Assembly: GCA_963665705.1 (NCBI GenBank)
Contig: OY762448.1
Coordinates: forward strand, 5,332,001 to 5,396,000
DNA: 64,000 bases
Direction of reading: 5' to 3'
DNA from: Saccharicrinis sp963665705
Lineage (GTDB): Bacteria; Bacteroidota; Bacteroidia; Bacteroidales; Marinilabiliaceae
The notes under the pieces were generated by a model. That model did no database searches, was not told where the DNA came from, and saw only the letters and a list, made by a program, of their open reading frames with translations. The translations under genes were made by a program, and so were the position numbers. Positions 1 through 10,261 of the stretch are shown one piece after another; the first letter of the stretch is position 1, and each line of letters starts with the position of its first letter.

Positions 1-297
1 TAATTAGAGGAACAGACTCATTTATTATTGTACCTGTTGTTAGTTTAATAGTTCCATTTGGAAAATAGAGTTTTAAAAGAGTTATTCGTTTATAGAGTCA
101 GTAGTTAAATTATATAACCACCTCCCCATTGTTCCTCGGGTACTCTACCTAAAACAGGAGGAGAGTTGATTAGCAGCTTGCATTATTGTTCCTCTTAAGA
201 GAAATGATGTTGTTAACAGACGAGCAAAAAAAATTGGTGTAGCTTTCTGAATAAACAGAACACTACACCAATTCAAACTAACCTGATATATTTATTT
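1..297. other. Intergenic left edge, no gene seen
   Basis: No credible coding region is visible on either strand. Apart from the terminator hairpin at 224-273 I see no repeat or RNA signature. The stretch may hold the promoter side of a gene lying outside the window. Confidence 0.5.
224..273 (-). terminator. Rho-independent terminator after the M16 peptidase gene
   Basis: An 11-bp perfect inverted repeat (232-242 with 263-273) is flanked on its low-coordinate side by an A-run at 225-233, which reads as a U-tract on the minus strand. It lies 25 bp past the stop codon of the minus-strand peptidase gene, as expected for its terminator. Confidence 0.8.
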
Positions 298-3105
298 TTA
301 TTCCTTTTCAGGAACCATAACTACCTCAACAGAGTCATAACCTTTAAATAACTTTTTAGCGAATTTTTGAACGCTTTTTGCGCTTAAATCATTCACTATT
401 TTATTAAACCCTTCAGTATTTGTAATAGGTTCATCATTAACTAATGATCCCTGAATTACACTTAACCAAAAGCTATTTTGATTCTCAGCTTCTTCTCTGC
501 TCTTCAAATAGTTTTTCTTGATTTCTTCAAGATCATCAACCTTTACTCCATTCTTCACCATACTATCAATCTCTTCCTTCATGATCTCAACAAGCTTGTC
601 TTTCTTTTCCGGATCACAATCAAAATTCATGGTAATAGAGGCATGCTCATAAGCGCGTTTTGAAATAGATGGACGAACACCTACTCCATAACTTCCACCT
701 TCTTCTTCACGAATAGTTTCAAGGTATCTCTTGCTTAATAATTCAGCAATTACCCTAACGTAAGTTCTTGTTTCAAGACTATAATTCACATCATTAACCA
801 ATGAATAATAAACAGTAGCCTTAGGTACTTCCATTTCTCTTTCAACTACTCTTTTTGTATATCCTTTAGCAGGTTTAATATTGTGATTTACCCAGTTTTC
901 TGTACGATCGTTTGATTTTAAATTACCGATATACTTAGTGATTAAAGGAAGATCTTTTTCTAGGTCAATATTTCCTACAAAAATGAATGTGAAATCATCT
1001 GCATCCTGAAAACGATCCTCATAAATCGCTTTGGCTTTATCAAAATCTACATGATCCACAAAATCTTTGTTGAATAAGATATTACGCGGGCTGTAATTAC
1101 TTTCTACCATTCCGATAGTATCCTGAAAAGCTTTACTATTATCAGCTGCAATAAACGACAACTGATTTGTCATAGATGCTTTAATTGTTTGGAAAGTCTC
1201 TTCTTCGAAACGAGGATGTGTAAACTTCATATACAATAACTGTAACATGGTTTCAAAATCCTGTGGAGAAGCTGAACCACTAAAACCTTCGGTGTATGTA
1301 CTTAACGATGGTGATACACTAGCAAGTTTTCCTGTTAGTTTTTTCTTTAATTGAACCGCACTAAATTCACCAACACCAGACATACCAGCAATTGTTGTTG
1401 CCAGATTTCCTGATTCAAGTTGATCTTGTTTTAACAAAGATATTCCTCCAAAACTATATGCACTAAACAAAATTTCATCTTTGCTTAATTCTGTTGGATA
1501 AACCACTACTCTTGCACCATTTTCAAGTGTATATAACTTGGCATCAGTTCCTGAAACAGCAGATTCCTTAACAATGTTTTTATCTGTTAATTCATCTGTA
1601 ACTAAAGGACTATCATTAGCCTCATCTTCGTAAGCTGTAAGTTCTGATTCTTTAACAGCTTTAATTTCAGTCAACAACTCCTCTTTTGATGGGTATTTCA
1701 CATCCTCTTTATCAGGCCCGGTAATTGTAATTACACTATTATTGATATTTGTAAAATCGCCTAATAATGAATAAACCTCCTCCAAAGAAATTGCAGGAAT
1801 AGTTGTTCTGGCAAAATTCATTTCCCACTCAAGAGATGGAAAAGGACTTGCCTCAAGGAAGTTGTCGCCCAATTGTTCTGCCCAAGTTTCATTATCTACT
1901 TTATCATACTCTTTTTCGTACGATTCATATCTTCGTAGAAGTGATGTTTTTACACGCTCCAGCTCTGATTCATTAAATCCAAATCTTTTAGCTCTCTCAT
2001 ACTCAGTTACTATTAATGCAAAAGCCTCTTTCTCTTTATTTTCTTTTGGACTCACACTCATATACGAAGCATCTTTTGTACGAGCCATTGAAAAGAATCC
2101 AATTCCCATACCTAAAGCAGGACAATCAGGTTTGCGAGTTAATTCACCTAATCTATTATTTAGCATAGAGCTTAGCATACTTGCTGCTAAATCCTTGCGC
2201 ATATAGGCTTCATCTTTAACAGTAACAGGATCATGTCTGAAAATCCAGTTAATAGAAACACCTTGAGCTTCTTTATCTTTAGCCACTACAAAACCCAGTT
2301 CTTTTGAATCCTCAATCTGGTAATATAAGCGTTCTGCAGCATTTTCTTTAACGGGGATAGATGAAAACATTTCTTTCACCGTCTGTTCTACCTTTTCAGC
2401 ATCTACATCACCAACAACAACAACAGCTTGTAAATCCGGACGATACCATTTGTGATAATAATCTCTTAATTCCTGATATTCAAAATTATTTATCACATCC
2501 AATGATCCAATAACGTCTCTTTCTGCATATTTAGAGAAATTATACATATAGGGACGAGTTTGTGACATTAAACGAAAACGGGAATTTCTTCTTGTTCTCC
2601 ACTCCTCGCGAATAACGCCTCTTTCTGCATCAATTTCTTCCGGCTCTAAAAGTAAACTTCCCGACCAATCGTGTAATACCAATAATGCAGAATCTAAAAG
2701 GTTTTCGTTTGTTGAAGGAATATTACTAAGGTTATATACTGTTTGATCCTGAGCTGTATAAGCATTAATATCACGACCAAACTTAATTCCATTAGCTTCT
2801 AAGTAGTTTAGCATATTTTTTCCCGGATAATGCTCTAAACCATTAAAAGCCATATGCTCCAAAAAGTGCGCTAAACCATCTTGTGAATCCTCTTCAAGAA
2901 TAGCTCCTACATTTTGCACAAAGTATAAACTAGCTCTTTCTTTAGGTTCCTCATTATGCATAATGTAATAAGTCATTCCATTAGAAAGTTTGCCATATCT
3001 AACCCTGGAATCTAAAGGAATAGTTGTTTTATTTTGAGCAAATACAAAAACTCCCTGAAACAGAAGCATTCCTGCTAAAAATAATCTCATTATTTTCTTC
3101 ATCAT
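298..3105 (-). CDS. M16 family (pitrilysin-like) zinc metallopeptidase, secreted/periplasmic
   Basis: A full-length, two-halved M16 peptidase of about 935 residues. The inverted zinc motif HxxEH is visible as HFLEH near residue 80 (counted from the start chosen here), followed about 75 residues later by the downstream acidic ligand region (EERGVIREEWR-like). The second M16 half begins near residue 510 and lacks an HxxEH, as is usual for the non-catalytic half of these enzymes. I start at 3105 because the following residues (MMKKIMRLFLAG then a hydrophobic stretch ending FAQ) form a signal peptide. The longer reading from 3147 would add 14 charged residues in front of it. Known relatives degrade peptides in the periplasm; the substrate cannot be inferred. 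It stands alone, with its own terminator and a 205-bp gap to dsbD. Confidence 0.9.
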   Translation of the reverse strand: MMKKIMRLFLAGMLLFQGVFVFAQNKTTIPLDSRVRYGKLSNGMTYYIMHNEEPKERASLYFVQNVGAILEEDSQDGLAHFLEHMAFNGLEHYPGKNMLNYLEANGIKFGRDINAYTAQDQTVYNLSNIPSTNENLLDSALLVLHDWSGSLLLEPEEIDAERGVIREEWRTRRNSRFRLMSQTRPYMYNFSKYAERDVIGSLDVINNFEYQELRDYYHKWYRPDLQAVVVVGDVDAEKVEQTVKEMFSSIPVKENAAERLYYQIEDSKELGFVVAKDKEAQGVSINWIFRHDPVTVKDEAYMRKDLAASMLSSMLNNRLGELTRKPDCPALGMGIGFFSMARTKDASYMSVSPKENKEKEAFALIVTEYERAKRFGFNESELERVKTSLLRRYESYEKEYDKVDNETWAEQLGDNFLEASPFPSLEWEMNFARTTIPAISLEEVYSLLGDFTNINNSVITITGPDKEDVKYPSKEELLTEIKAVKESELTAYEDEANDSPLVTDELTDKNIVKESAVSGTDAKLYTLENGARVVVYPTELSKDEILFSAYSFGGISLLKQDQLESGNLATTIAGMSGVGEFSAVQLKKKLTGKLASVSPSLSTYTEGFSGSASPQDFETMLQLLYMKFTHPRFEEETFQTIKASMTNQLSFIAADNSKAFQDTIGMVESNYSPRNILFNKDFVDHVDFDKAKAIYEDRFQDADDFTFIFVGNIDLEKDLPLITKYIGNLKSNDRTENWVNHNIKPAKGYTKRVVEREMEVPKATVYYSLVNDVNYSLETRTYVRVIAELLSKRYLETIREEEGGSYGVGVRPSISKRAYEHASITMNFDCDPEKKDKLVEIMKEEIDSMVKNGVKVDDLEEIKKNYLKSREEAENQNSFWLSVIQGSLVNDEPITNTEGFNKIVNDLSAKSVQKFAKKLFKGYDSVEVVMVPEKE

Positions 3106-3306
3106 TTTCTTTTTATTTTCCTTTTGCCATCTGTTTATTACAATCATGTTGAATGTTCAATTTACCATACATGAATCATTTAATATGATTGGATTTACAT
3201 AACAGCTATTAAAATTATTAAATCGGGTATATTAAAGACAAAAACAATTACTGAATTACTCAGTCAATTTTTTGAGGACGATATTTACTCCCAGCAATAC
3301 TGTCAA

Positions 3307-3340
3307 CAAAAAAGAGCAGAACCTTTTCAGATTCTGCCCT
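3307..3340 (-). terminator. Rho-independent terminator after dsbD
   Basis: A 9-bp stem (3313-3321 with 3332-3340, one G-U pair on the minus-strand RNA) is followed on the minus strand by a run of U (A-run at 3308-3313). It sits just past the dsbD stop codon. Confidence 0.8.
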
Positions 3341-3352
3341 ATGATATATTTA

Positions 3353-5461
3353 TTATTTATGGAAGTTCTTTTTACCTTCTTCTAAAAAGTCAACAAAATC
3401 ATTAACATCTAAATCATAAGCTCTTGGTGATACCAGGTCATTACCATCTGTATCTAATAAACAATAATATGGTTGAGCATTTACCTCATAACGGGTTATT
3501 TGAAAATCAGCATTTTTCTTTCCTAAAGTCTTTTTAATTTTTCCATCATATTCAGAAACGATCCACTCATCTTTAGGTAATTCTGTTTTATCATCCACAT
3601 ATAAAGCAATGATTACATAATCTTCTTTTAATCGCTTCAACACTGCTGGATCAGACCACACATTTGCTTCCATCTGTCTACAGTTTACACATCCATGACC
3701 TGTAAAATCAATAAAAACTGGTTTGTTTAATTTCTTTGCTGCTGCTAATCCTTCTTCGTAATCAAAATACCCATTTAATCCATGAGGTAAATGAAGAAAA
3801 TCAGCATACTTGGTAGTATGTGCTTCCACTGCAGCTGAACCTGAAATTACAGCATTTTCTCGAACTATTTTATTGATGTCAAAATCTTGAGTTGCCTGTG
3901 GTGGAATATACCCCGATAATGCTTTTAACGGAGCTCCAAATAGACCTGGTATCATATACACTACAAACGCAAAAGTAACGATAGACAACCCTAGTCTTGG
4001 AACACTGACATGATCAACATCACTATCATGAGAGAATTTTAATTTACCCAGTAAGTAAAAGCCTAACATTGCAAAAGTAACAATCCATATTGCAAGATAA
4101 ACTTCACGGTCTAATATTCCCCAGTGGTAGGTTTGATCAGCAATACTTAAGAATTTTAATCCTAAAGCAACTTCAATAAACCCCAATACAACTTTAACTG
4201 AATTCAACCATCCTCCTGATTTTGGTAAGTTATTTAACCATGATGGAAAAATGGCAAACAAAGTAAACGGTAATGCGAACGCAATTGAAAAACCAAGCAT
4301 ACCAACAATAGGCATTAAAACTTCACCTCCGGCTGATGCTACCAAAATAGCACCTACAATTGGTCCGGTACAAGAAAAAGAAACTAATACTAAAGTGAAA
4401 GCCATAAAAAAGGATCCTAAAATGCCTCCTTTATCCTCATTAGATACACTCTTGTTTACCAACCAGTTTGGCATTGTAATTTCAAACATTCCAAAGAACG
4501 ATGCAGCAAAAACCATAAATATTAAAAAGAAAAAGATATTAGGTATCCAGTGTGTACTTAAAAAGTTGGCAAAGTTAGCTCCAAGTGTAACGGCTACAAC
4601 AGTACCAATTACGGTATAAATAGCAATAATTGAAAATCCGTAAAAGAAAGCTTTAAACCTTGCTTTAGCCTTGTTTTCATCACTGTGCATAAAGAAACTC
4701 ACAGTCATAGGAATCATTGGAAAAACACAGGGCGTAAAGATAGCAGCTAATCCGCTTAAAAAACTAACGATGAAAAGCATCCATAAAGAATCTGATTCAT
4801 TAGACTTACTATCATTAGTTTTTTGTTTTGCACTTGTAGTTATTGCTGATTCCGTTTTACTTTCATCAGACTCTTCGGCTTTAGCAATAGCTACCTCAGC
4901 AACAGGAGAGGTCTCTACTTTAGCAACTGCCTCAGCCTTTTCTTCCTTTACCTCCTCTATCTTTTCAACTTTCTTAGCCAAAGGTTTTGTTCCTTTAATA
5001 GTCAGGCTGAACTCATCGTCGCCCAGAACACACATTCCTGTTTTATCAGAACAAGACTGAAATTCAAACGTACCGGAAACATTTAATGGTAACTCTTTAA
5101 CTATGATGGTTTGACGTAACTCTGCGGTATTCTCAAAATAACTGACTTCACCATCCCAAACTTCATCGTAATGCTTAATGGCATTTATTGGTTTAACATC
5201 CCCCACTCTTTTATAAGAGGCATTTTCTTCAAATTGAAATGATATTAATATAGGCCCTAAATCCGGATCAAAATCATTAGAATACAAATGCCATGTAGCA
5301 TCAATATTCGCCTTAAATACAATATCTATTTTATCTCCTACAGCAGCTTTTGTATTTGATAACGAAACATTCCATTTTGCCGGATCCTGAATCTGCCCCC
5401 AAATACTTCCCTGAAGGATCATCGTCAGGGTAAAAGCAAATAACGCTATTTTCCTTTTCAT
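3353..5461 (-). CDS. dsbD: DsbD-type thiol:disulfide interchange protein
   Basis: At 702 residues it has the standard DsbD order: signal peptide ending near residue 22; an N-terminal immunoglobulin-like domain with a Cys pair (SCSDKTGMC near residue 145); a variable K/E/A-rich linker at about 165-220; a membrane domain of about eight helices (about 225-510) with the paired cysteines of the DsbD family in FTPCVFPM and SFSCTGP; and a C-terminal thioredoxin-like domain with C591-VN-C594. The family passes electrons from cytoplasmic thioredoxin across the membrane to periplasmic thiol proteins. All three redox centres are present, so it should be functional. It is a single-gene unit with its own terminator. 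Confidence 0.92.
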   Translation of the reverse strand: MKRKIALFAFTLTMILQGSIWGQIQDPAKWNVSLSNTKAAVGDKIDIVFKANIDATWHLYSNDFDPDLGPILISFQFEENASYKRVGDVKPINAIKHYDEVWDGEVSYFENTAELRQTIIVKELPLNVSGTFEFQSCSDKTGMCVLGDDEFSLTIKGTKPLAKKVEKIEEVKEEKAEAVAKVETSPVAEVAIAKAEESDESKTESAITTSAKQKTNDSKSNESDSLWMLFIVSFLSGLAAIFTPCVFPMIPMTVSFFMHSDENKAKARFKAFFYGFSIIAIYTVIGTVVAVTLGANFANFLSTHWIPNIFFFLIFMVFAASFFGMFEITMPNWLVNKSVSNEDKGGILGSFFMAFTLVLVSFSCTGPIVGAILVASAGGEVLMPIVGMLGFSIAFALPFTLFAIFPSWLNNLPKSGGWLNSVKVVLGFIEVALGLKFLSIADQTYHWGILDREVYLAIWIVTFAMLGFYLLGKLKFSHDSDVDHVSVPRLGLSIVTFAFVVYMIPGLFGAPLKALSGYIPPQATQDFDINKIVRENAVISGSAAVEAHTTKYADFLHLPHGLNGYFDYEEGLAAAKKLNKPVFIDFTGHGCVNCRQMEANVWSDPAVLKRLKEDYVIIALYVDDKTELPKDEWIVSEYDGKIKKTLGKKNADFQITRYEVNAQPYYCLLDTDGNDLVSPRAYDLDVNDFVDFLEEGKKNFHK

Positions 5462-5853
5462 TGTTAATTGGTTTATGCTATATATTTTCTTCTATTATCT
5501 ATAAAAACGATATCTTAAATCAAAAGTTTAATTCCTATGTAACTATAACAATAATTTTTGCTGAAAGGGTGACTTGAAGTTAAAAATAATTTGTTAACAT
5601 TTGTTAATCAAACCAACAAGAACCCTAAATATCAATTGTTTTATGATATAACTCATGATTTCAGCAGCATTACATCATTAAAACTAAAACTTGCACTAAA
5701 TAATAAAACGTAAAGCAAAAACTTAGTTAACATTTTGTTAATGTAGAAAAATAACATTGTTACAAAATTCTTTAGTTGCAAATAAAGAGCATGAAAAAAG
5801 CCACCAATCATTAATTAATGATTAAGTGGCTTTGCATAGGTGGAATTAATATT
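5462..5853. other. 392-bp intergenic region upstream of dsbD
   Basis: No gene seen. It contains two near-identical AT-rich direct repeats built on GTTAACATTTGTTAAT (5593-5608, and 5726-5742 with one extra T) and the terminator of the next minus-strand operon. The repeats lie in the expected promoter zone of dsbD and could be operator copies, but nothing identifies a regulator. Confidence 0.4.
5794..5833 (-). terminator. Terminator after the lipoprotein gene at 5854
   Basis: The stem AAAGCCAC/GTGGCTTT (5797-5804 with 5826-5833) encloses an inner palindrome built from TAATCATTAATTAATGATTA. The A-run at 5794-5799 gives a U-tract on the minus strand. Confidence 0.75.
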
Positions 5854-6423
5854 TTATAGCATTTCTACCAACTGCTTAACTACTACAGAACCTTCTACGA
5901 ATAATTGCAATTCCAGATGAATAGCTGAGTTTGCAGGGGTTGGTTCACCCTCAAAACTTATTTCAATATCATCAACCTTAGTTTTATAAACAATAATAGC
6001 ATCCAATTGATTTTGTAATTCTTCTACACCTGCCTTTTTAAGATAATTAGGTAACATATATTTTTTTGTAATTGATGGAATAATAACTTCATAATCCTCA
6101 AGTATATAAAAAGACTCATTATCTGACCAAATTTCAACATCTATTGTAACACTTTCCGCAGTATTATTTGCTAGGGGCGTTACTACTAACCAAGCCTTTT
6201 CTACTGTCACATCTTCAATTTCACCATCATATTCACTATTAATATCATTAATTAAGTTATTAATCTCCTGGGCGGAATAAACTGTATATGCATCAAAAGC
6301 TCCTTGTTGATTAACAACCCGATCTGCACTCACTTCAATAGTTGGATATAAACGTACTTCTTTGTCATCACAAGCAGTAAACAAACCTGTTATTATTATA
6401 ATTATCAGTATTTTTTTCATCAT
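5854..6423 (-). CDS. Uncharacterised lipoprotein
   Basis: 189 residues. The N-terminus MMKKILIIIIITGLFTAC is a lipoprotein signal peptide with Cys18 as the probable acylation site. The residues after it (DDKE) are acidic, like the export signal that sends many Bacteroidota lipoproteins to the outside of the outer membrane. The remainder is rich in beta-strand-like sequence with no domain I recognise. It starts 11 bp after the stop of the DUF6588-like gene, so the two form an operon and may act together at the outer membrane. Confidence 0.65.
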   Translation of the reverse strand: MMKKILIIIIITGLFTACDDKEVRLYPTIEVSADRVVNQQGAFDAYTVYSAQEINNLINDINSEYDGEIEDVTVEKAWLVVTPLANNTAESVTIDVEIWSDNESFYILEDYEVIIPSITKKYMLPNYLKKAGVEELQNQLDAIIVYKTKVDDIEISFEGEPTPANSAIHLELQLFVEGSVVVKQLVEML

Positions 6424-6434
6424 AATTTCCCTTT

Positions 6435-7334
6435 CTATTTCTGATTAATTCCTATACCAAGTCCAACAGCAAATGTATTTTGATTTGCCATATTATAATC
6501 TCCATGAATTTTCACAGGACCCAAATTAAAACAAAGACCAATAGTGGCTCTTATAGAACCTTCAGCTTCCAGTTCAAACGAAATTTTATCTCCATTTAAT
6601 TCACCAGAACCTTCGTAAGTATATTCAGCATCAACAGTACCGGTTTCATAGCCTAATCCACCATAAAAAGTAATGACCGGAATATTATAACTGGCCTGAA
6701 TATTTATAACACTAGTTTTAGCATCAACATAATTCCCAACTTTAAATGTTTGATGATAATACCCCATTGCCACACTTAATGGAAGTACACTGATATACTG
6801 ATCAATACTATGTCTTAATCCCCATCCAAACAGTTCTACATCTCCTAAGTCCTCAACATCAACGGAAATATACCGAACTGTTAAATCTGTTCCATATAAA
6901 GAACCTATCGTAATCTGTGGCATAGCAAGTGGTAGATAATCCATATCAAGCCCTCCGGGCAAATACATGGCTAATCCATTATTATCATCGCTCACAACAT
7001 AAGGACCTTCACTAACTCCAAATATAGTTGGAGCTTCTTCTTTTTGAATAGTACTACTAAAATAATCATCTTCAATAGTAGCTGTAAAAGTTTTTGCTTT
7101 ACTTGGTATTACGGCTACTTGCGATACTATACCTATGTATAACTGAAAACCTTTCTTTTTAATTTTAGCATTATGAAATAATCCACTATTAATATCAGCA
7201 GAGAATGCATTTGCAAAAGGCTGCAAATATAATTGTCCATTATCAGAAGTATATTTTGATAAATAATCTTCAAGATCTTGTGCCTGTATTAATAATGGAC
7301 ACAAGAACACCATTAAAAAAATTAATTTTCTCAT
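6435..7334 (-). CDS. DUF6588-like outer-membrane protein
   Basis: 299 residues with a clear signal peptide (MRKLIFLMVFLCPLLIQAQ). The opening of the mature part (LEDYLSKYTSDNGQLYLQPF and the following N/G/L segment) and the alternating glycine/aromatic pattern toward the C-terminus resemble the DUF6588 family of Bacteroidota secreted or outer-membrane proteins. The family assignment is from memory, not a search. The C-terminal third has the amphipathic strand pattern of a small beta-barrel. First gene of a two-gene operon with the downstream lipoprotein. Function unknown. Confidence 0.6.
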   Translation of the reverse strand: MRKLIFLMVFLCPLLIQAQDLEDYLSKYTSDNGQLYLQPFANAFSADINSGLFHNAKIKKKGFQLYIGIVSQVAVIPSKAKTFTATIEDDYFSSTIQKEEAPTIFGVSEGPYVVSDDNNGLAMYLPGGLDMDYLPLAMPQITIGSLYGTDLTVRYISVDVEDLGDVELFGWGLRHSIDQYISVLPLSVAMGYYHQTFKVGNYVDAKTSVINIQASYNIPVITFYGGLGYETGTVDAEYTYEGSGELNGDKISFELEAEGSIRATIGLCFNLGPVKIHGDYNMANQNTFAVGLGIGINQK

Positions 7335-7456
7335 TTGAAATTGATTCTTTAAATCGATTAATAAGTATACAAGTTAAGATAGAATAGAAGAAAACTCAAG
7401 AAAAAATTTATGAATTGAATAATATTAAAGACAGATTGATTGCCTTTTGTCAAATA

Positions 7457-7476
7457 TTTAATTCATCTGAATTAAA
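7457..7476. promoter_or_regulatory. Perfect 20-bp palindrome, candidate operator
   Basis: TTTAATTCA-TC-TGAATTAAA is a perfect 9+2+9 inverted repeat, 95 bp upstream of the barrel protein start at 7572 and 122 bp upstream of the divergent gene at 7334. No T-run follows, so an operator fits better than a terminator. Confidence 0.4.
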
Positions 7477-7571
7477 ATACAAGTAAAAATCATTTCTAGG
7501 TTGAATTTCTTTTACCATTTTAGGTCTCTCAATATAGCCAAATCCACACCATGTTTTTGGCATCAACTTAT

Positions 7572-10250
7572 ATGCAAATACTAAAGTCAAATATTATAAT
7601 AATTCTTTTCTTGTGTAGCTTTAATATAGTGGGGCAAACAAACTCATTAGTTAAGGGTACTGTTCTCGACTATAAAACACAAAATCCATTACCCGGAGCA
7701 ACTATATACCTGGAAAATTTATCCGATACACTTAAGTCCATAGGAGCCATTACCGATTATGATGGTAAAATAAACCTCACTATAAACCAGGGCGTCTATC
7801 ATTTAAACATCTCTTATTTAGGATATACTAATTTTAACGACACCATTAATGTAAATCAGGAAACATTTCTTTTGGATACGATTAAATTACAAGAGAAAAA
7901 ATCTATTATTAAAGAAGTTGATGTAGTTAGTAATCTTGCTCCCTCATTTCAAAAAGGAGATACAACTATTTTTAATCCGGAAGCTTTTAAAGTTAGTTTA
8001 GATGCCACTGCAGGAGATCTACTACTAAAAATGCCCGGATTTTATCATATCGAAGGAAAGCTAATTGCTATGGGAGATACGATAAAAGAGGTATTAATGG
8101 ATGGAAAAAAAATATTTGGTGAAAATATATCTCAAGCTCTTGAAATGATCCCTCCTAAAATCATTAAAAAAATTGAAGTGTATCAGTACAAAAGTGATGA
8201 GACAAAACACAGTGGCTTTGAAGAAAATACAGAAGGCAAAACTGTAAATGTAATCACAAATTTAAAAACAGAAGACTTTATAAGAGCTGAAGTAGGCGCG
8301 GGAAAAGGAAAAGATAACAGATGTGTAGGCGAAGCCTATTATCGTAGATTTTCAGAAAAGAAACGTGTTGGGGTGAATGCCTCAAAAAATAATATTTCAG
8401 TTCCCTTAAAAATAAACAGGTTTGGTGGTCAAAATTCCATATCCGGAGATAAAGTGAAAAATAACAATATAAATGCTAACGTAGGATTAAGTAAAGCATC
8501 TGATATAAACTTTAATTATGCCTATAACGATAGTGAAAACGAATCACAAAACTCATTTAACAGAGAATACGTAGCCGGTTCACTCAACGGGAGAAAGCTG
8601 TATAATATCAATTACTCCAATAATGAAACGAAGAATCAAAGAGCATCTTTAAACTGGAATACACATAAGGTCTCCAAATATATGATTACTTCATCAATAC
8701 AATACACCTCAAATAATGCTGAAAATAATAGTTCATCACAATCTGAAACTTTACAAAACAACGACTTAATTAATTCTACAGATAATAATAATGTATCTGA
8801 TAATTCCAGCTTATTAGTTGATGGCAATATTAATATTACACGCAAGCTAAATAAAAAAGGAACTTCAATAGCTACCAATGTACAATACACTTATAATTCG
8901 AGCCAAAATAACTACAAACAAAATTCTGAGACCATTAATGAGGAAGATATCACTACCCAAAGTATCGACCAATTATCAAACAGAGAAAACCTAAATAAGA
9001 ACTTGTCAATAGGATTATCATTTAATGAAAAATTAGGTAAAAACGGTCACTTGTCTGTTGGTTATCGCTTCCTGAATTACATACAGGAGTCTGATAAAAG
9101 AACCTATGATTTTGATAAAAATGTACAACAATATAATCAACTGGACTCTTTGACATCGAGCAACTACAACAATTTTAATTATATACATGTAACAAAATTG
9201 GGTTACCGGGTTAAGCAAAAAAACATCAGAACATATATTGGGATAGATTATAAAAATACAACCATGAAAAGCAAGGAGACTTTTCCTGAGCATTTCGTAT
9301 TAAAAAAGCACTTTAATTCCTTTAGTCCACAAATTAATTTATCCTACACTTCTGAAAAGAAAAAAAATTACACGCTAAACTATGGAATGAATCAACAAAT
9401 TCCATCACTACAATCACTACAGGATGTTGTTGATAATTCAAATCCACTATATATTTCAAGTGGTAATCCTAATTTAAAACCAGCTTTTTCCCATAACATC
9501 GTCTTTTCATTTTTTAGTTCAAATACAAAAAAGTCATCGTTGACCACCATCCAAATGAGAGCAAGTATGATTAATAATATGGTATCTCAAAACCGCATTG
9601 TTGCTGTAAACGATACAGTTATATTAGGATCATATGAATTACCGGCCGGGGGACAATTTAGCCAACCCATAAACATTAATGGAAGATATACTTTAGCTAT
9701 TTCAAGTACATTTAGCTTTCCTGTAAAAAAACTAAAATCAAATCTAAATTCCCGAACAGAAATCAGATATTCACATTCACCGAATATTCTTAATAATATT
9801 AAAAACTATTCAAATCAATCAAGTGCCACTCAAAATTTCACTCTTTCATCTAATATTAACGAAAAAATAGACTTTACAATAACATCAACCAGCAGTTATT
9901 CAATCGTAAATAATAACTCCGGAACCACAAATCAACTCGGATATATTACTCAAAACTCAGGTGTAAATTTATACTGGAATTTTTATAAAAATTTCATTTT
10001 TAAAACCAATACAAGTCAATTATTTTCAGAATCTTCAGGTAGTTTAGCCAGTAATAACAAATGGTACATCAATCTATGCTTAAGCAAAAAGCTATTTAAA
10101 AAGAACCAGGGTGATATTTCACTCTCTGTTTATGATATTGCTAATAATAAAGATGACGTAATACGAACTGTGGATGATTTGTATATTGCAGAATCTTATA
10201 GAAAAACACTAAATCAATTTTACTTAGTGAGTTTTACCTATTCCTTATAA
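7572..10250 (+). CDS. TonB-receptor-like outer-membrane beta-barrel protein with CarboxypepD_reg-like domain
   Basis: About 892 residues. A signal peptide (MQILKSNIIIILFLCSFNIVGQ) favours the start at 7572 over 7551. It is followed by a carboxypeptidase-regulatory-like beta-sandwich (about residues 25-105: VKGTVLDYKTQNPLPGATIYL) and a plug-like segment (about 125-230: LLLKMPGFYHIEGKL then VLMDGKKIFGENI and IPPKIIKKIEVYQ). The remainder is a long Asn/Ser-rich beta-barrel ending in an aromatic-rich strand (FYLVSFTYSL). This layout is that of the outer-membrane beta-barrel receptor-like family common in Bacteroidota. No TonB box stands out, so energised transport is unproven. It converges on the LytTR/kinase pair with only 11 bp between stop codons. 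Confidence 0.8.
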   Translation: MQILKSNIIIILFLCSFNIVGQTNSLVKGTVLDYKTQNPLPGATIYLENLSDTLKSIGAITDYDGKINLTINQGVYHLNISYLGYTNFNDTINVNQETFLLDTIKLQEKKSIIKEVDVVSNLAPSFQKGDTTIFNPEAFKVSLDATAGDLLLKMPGFYHIEGKLIAMGDTIKEVLMDGKKIFGENISQALEMIPPKIIKKIEVYQYKSDETKHSGFEENTEGKTVNVITNLKTEDFIRAEVGAGKGKDNRCVGEAYYRRFSEKKRVGVNASKNNISVPLKINRFGGQNSISGDKVKNNNINANVGLSKASDINFNYAYNDSENESQNSFNREYVAGSLNGRKLYNINYSNNETKNQRASLNWNTHKVSKYMITSSIQYTSNNAENNSSSQSETLQNNDLINSTDNNNVSDNSSLLVDGNINITRKLNKKGTSIATNVQYTYNSSQNNYKQNSETINEEDITTQSIDQLSNRENLNKNLSIGLSFNEKLGKNGHLSVGYRFLNYIQESDKRTYDFDKNVQQYNQLDSLTSSNYNNFNYIHVTKLGYRVKQKNIRTYIGIDYKNTTMKSKETFPEHFVLKKHFNSFSPQINLSYTSEKKKNYTLNYGMNQQIPSLQSLQDVVDNSNPLYISSGNPNLKPAFSHNIVFSFFSSNTKKSSLTTIQMRASMINNMVSQNRIVAVNDTVILGSYELPAGGQFSQPININGRYTLAISSTFSFPVKKLKSNLNSRTEIRYSHSPNILNNIKNYSNQSSATQNFTLSSNINEKIDFTITSTSSYSIVNNNSGTTNQLGYITQNSGVNLYWNFYKNFIFKTNTSQLFSESSGSLASNNKWYINLCLSKKLFKKNQGDISLSVYDIANNKDDVIRTVDDLYIAESYRKTLNQFYLVSFTYSL

Positions 10251-10261
10251 TATAAACTATA

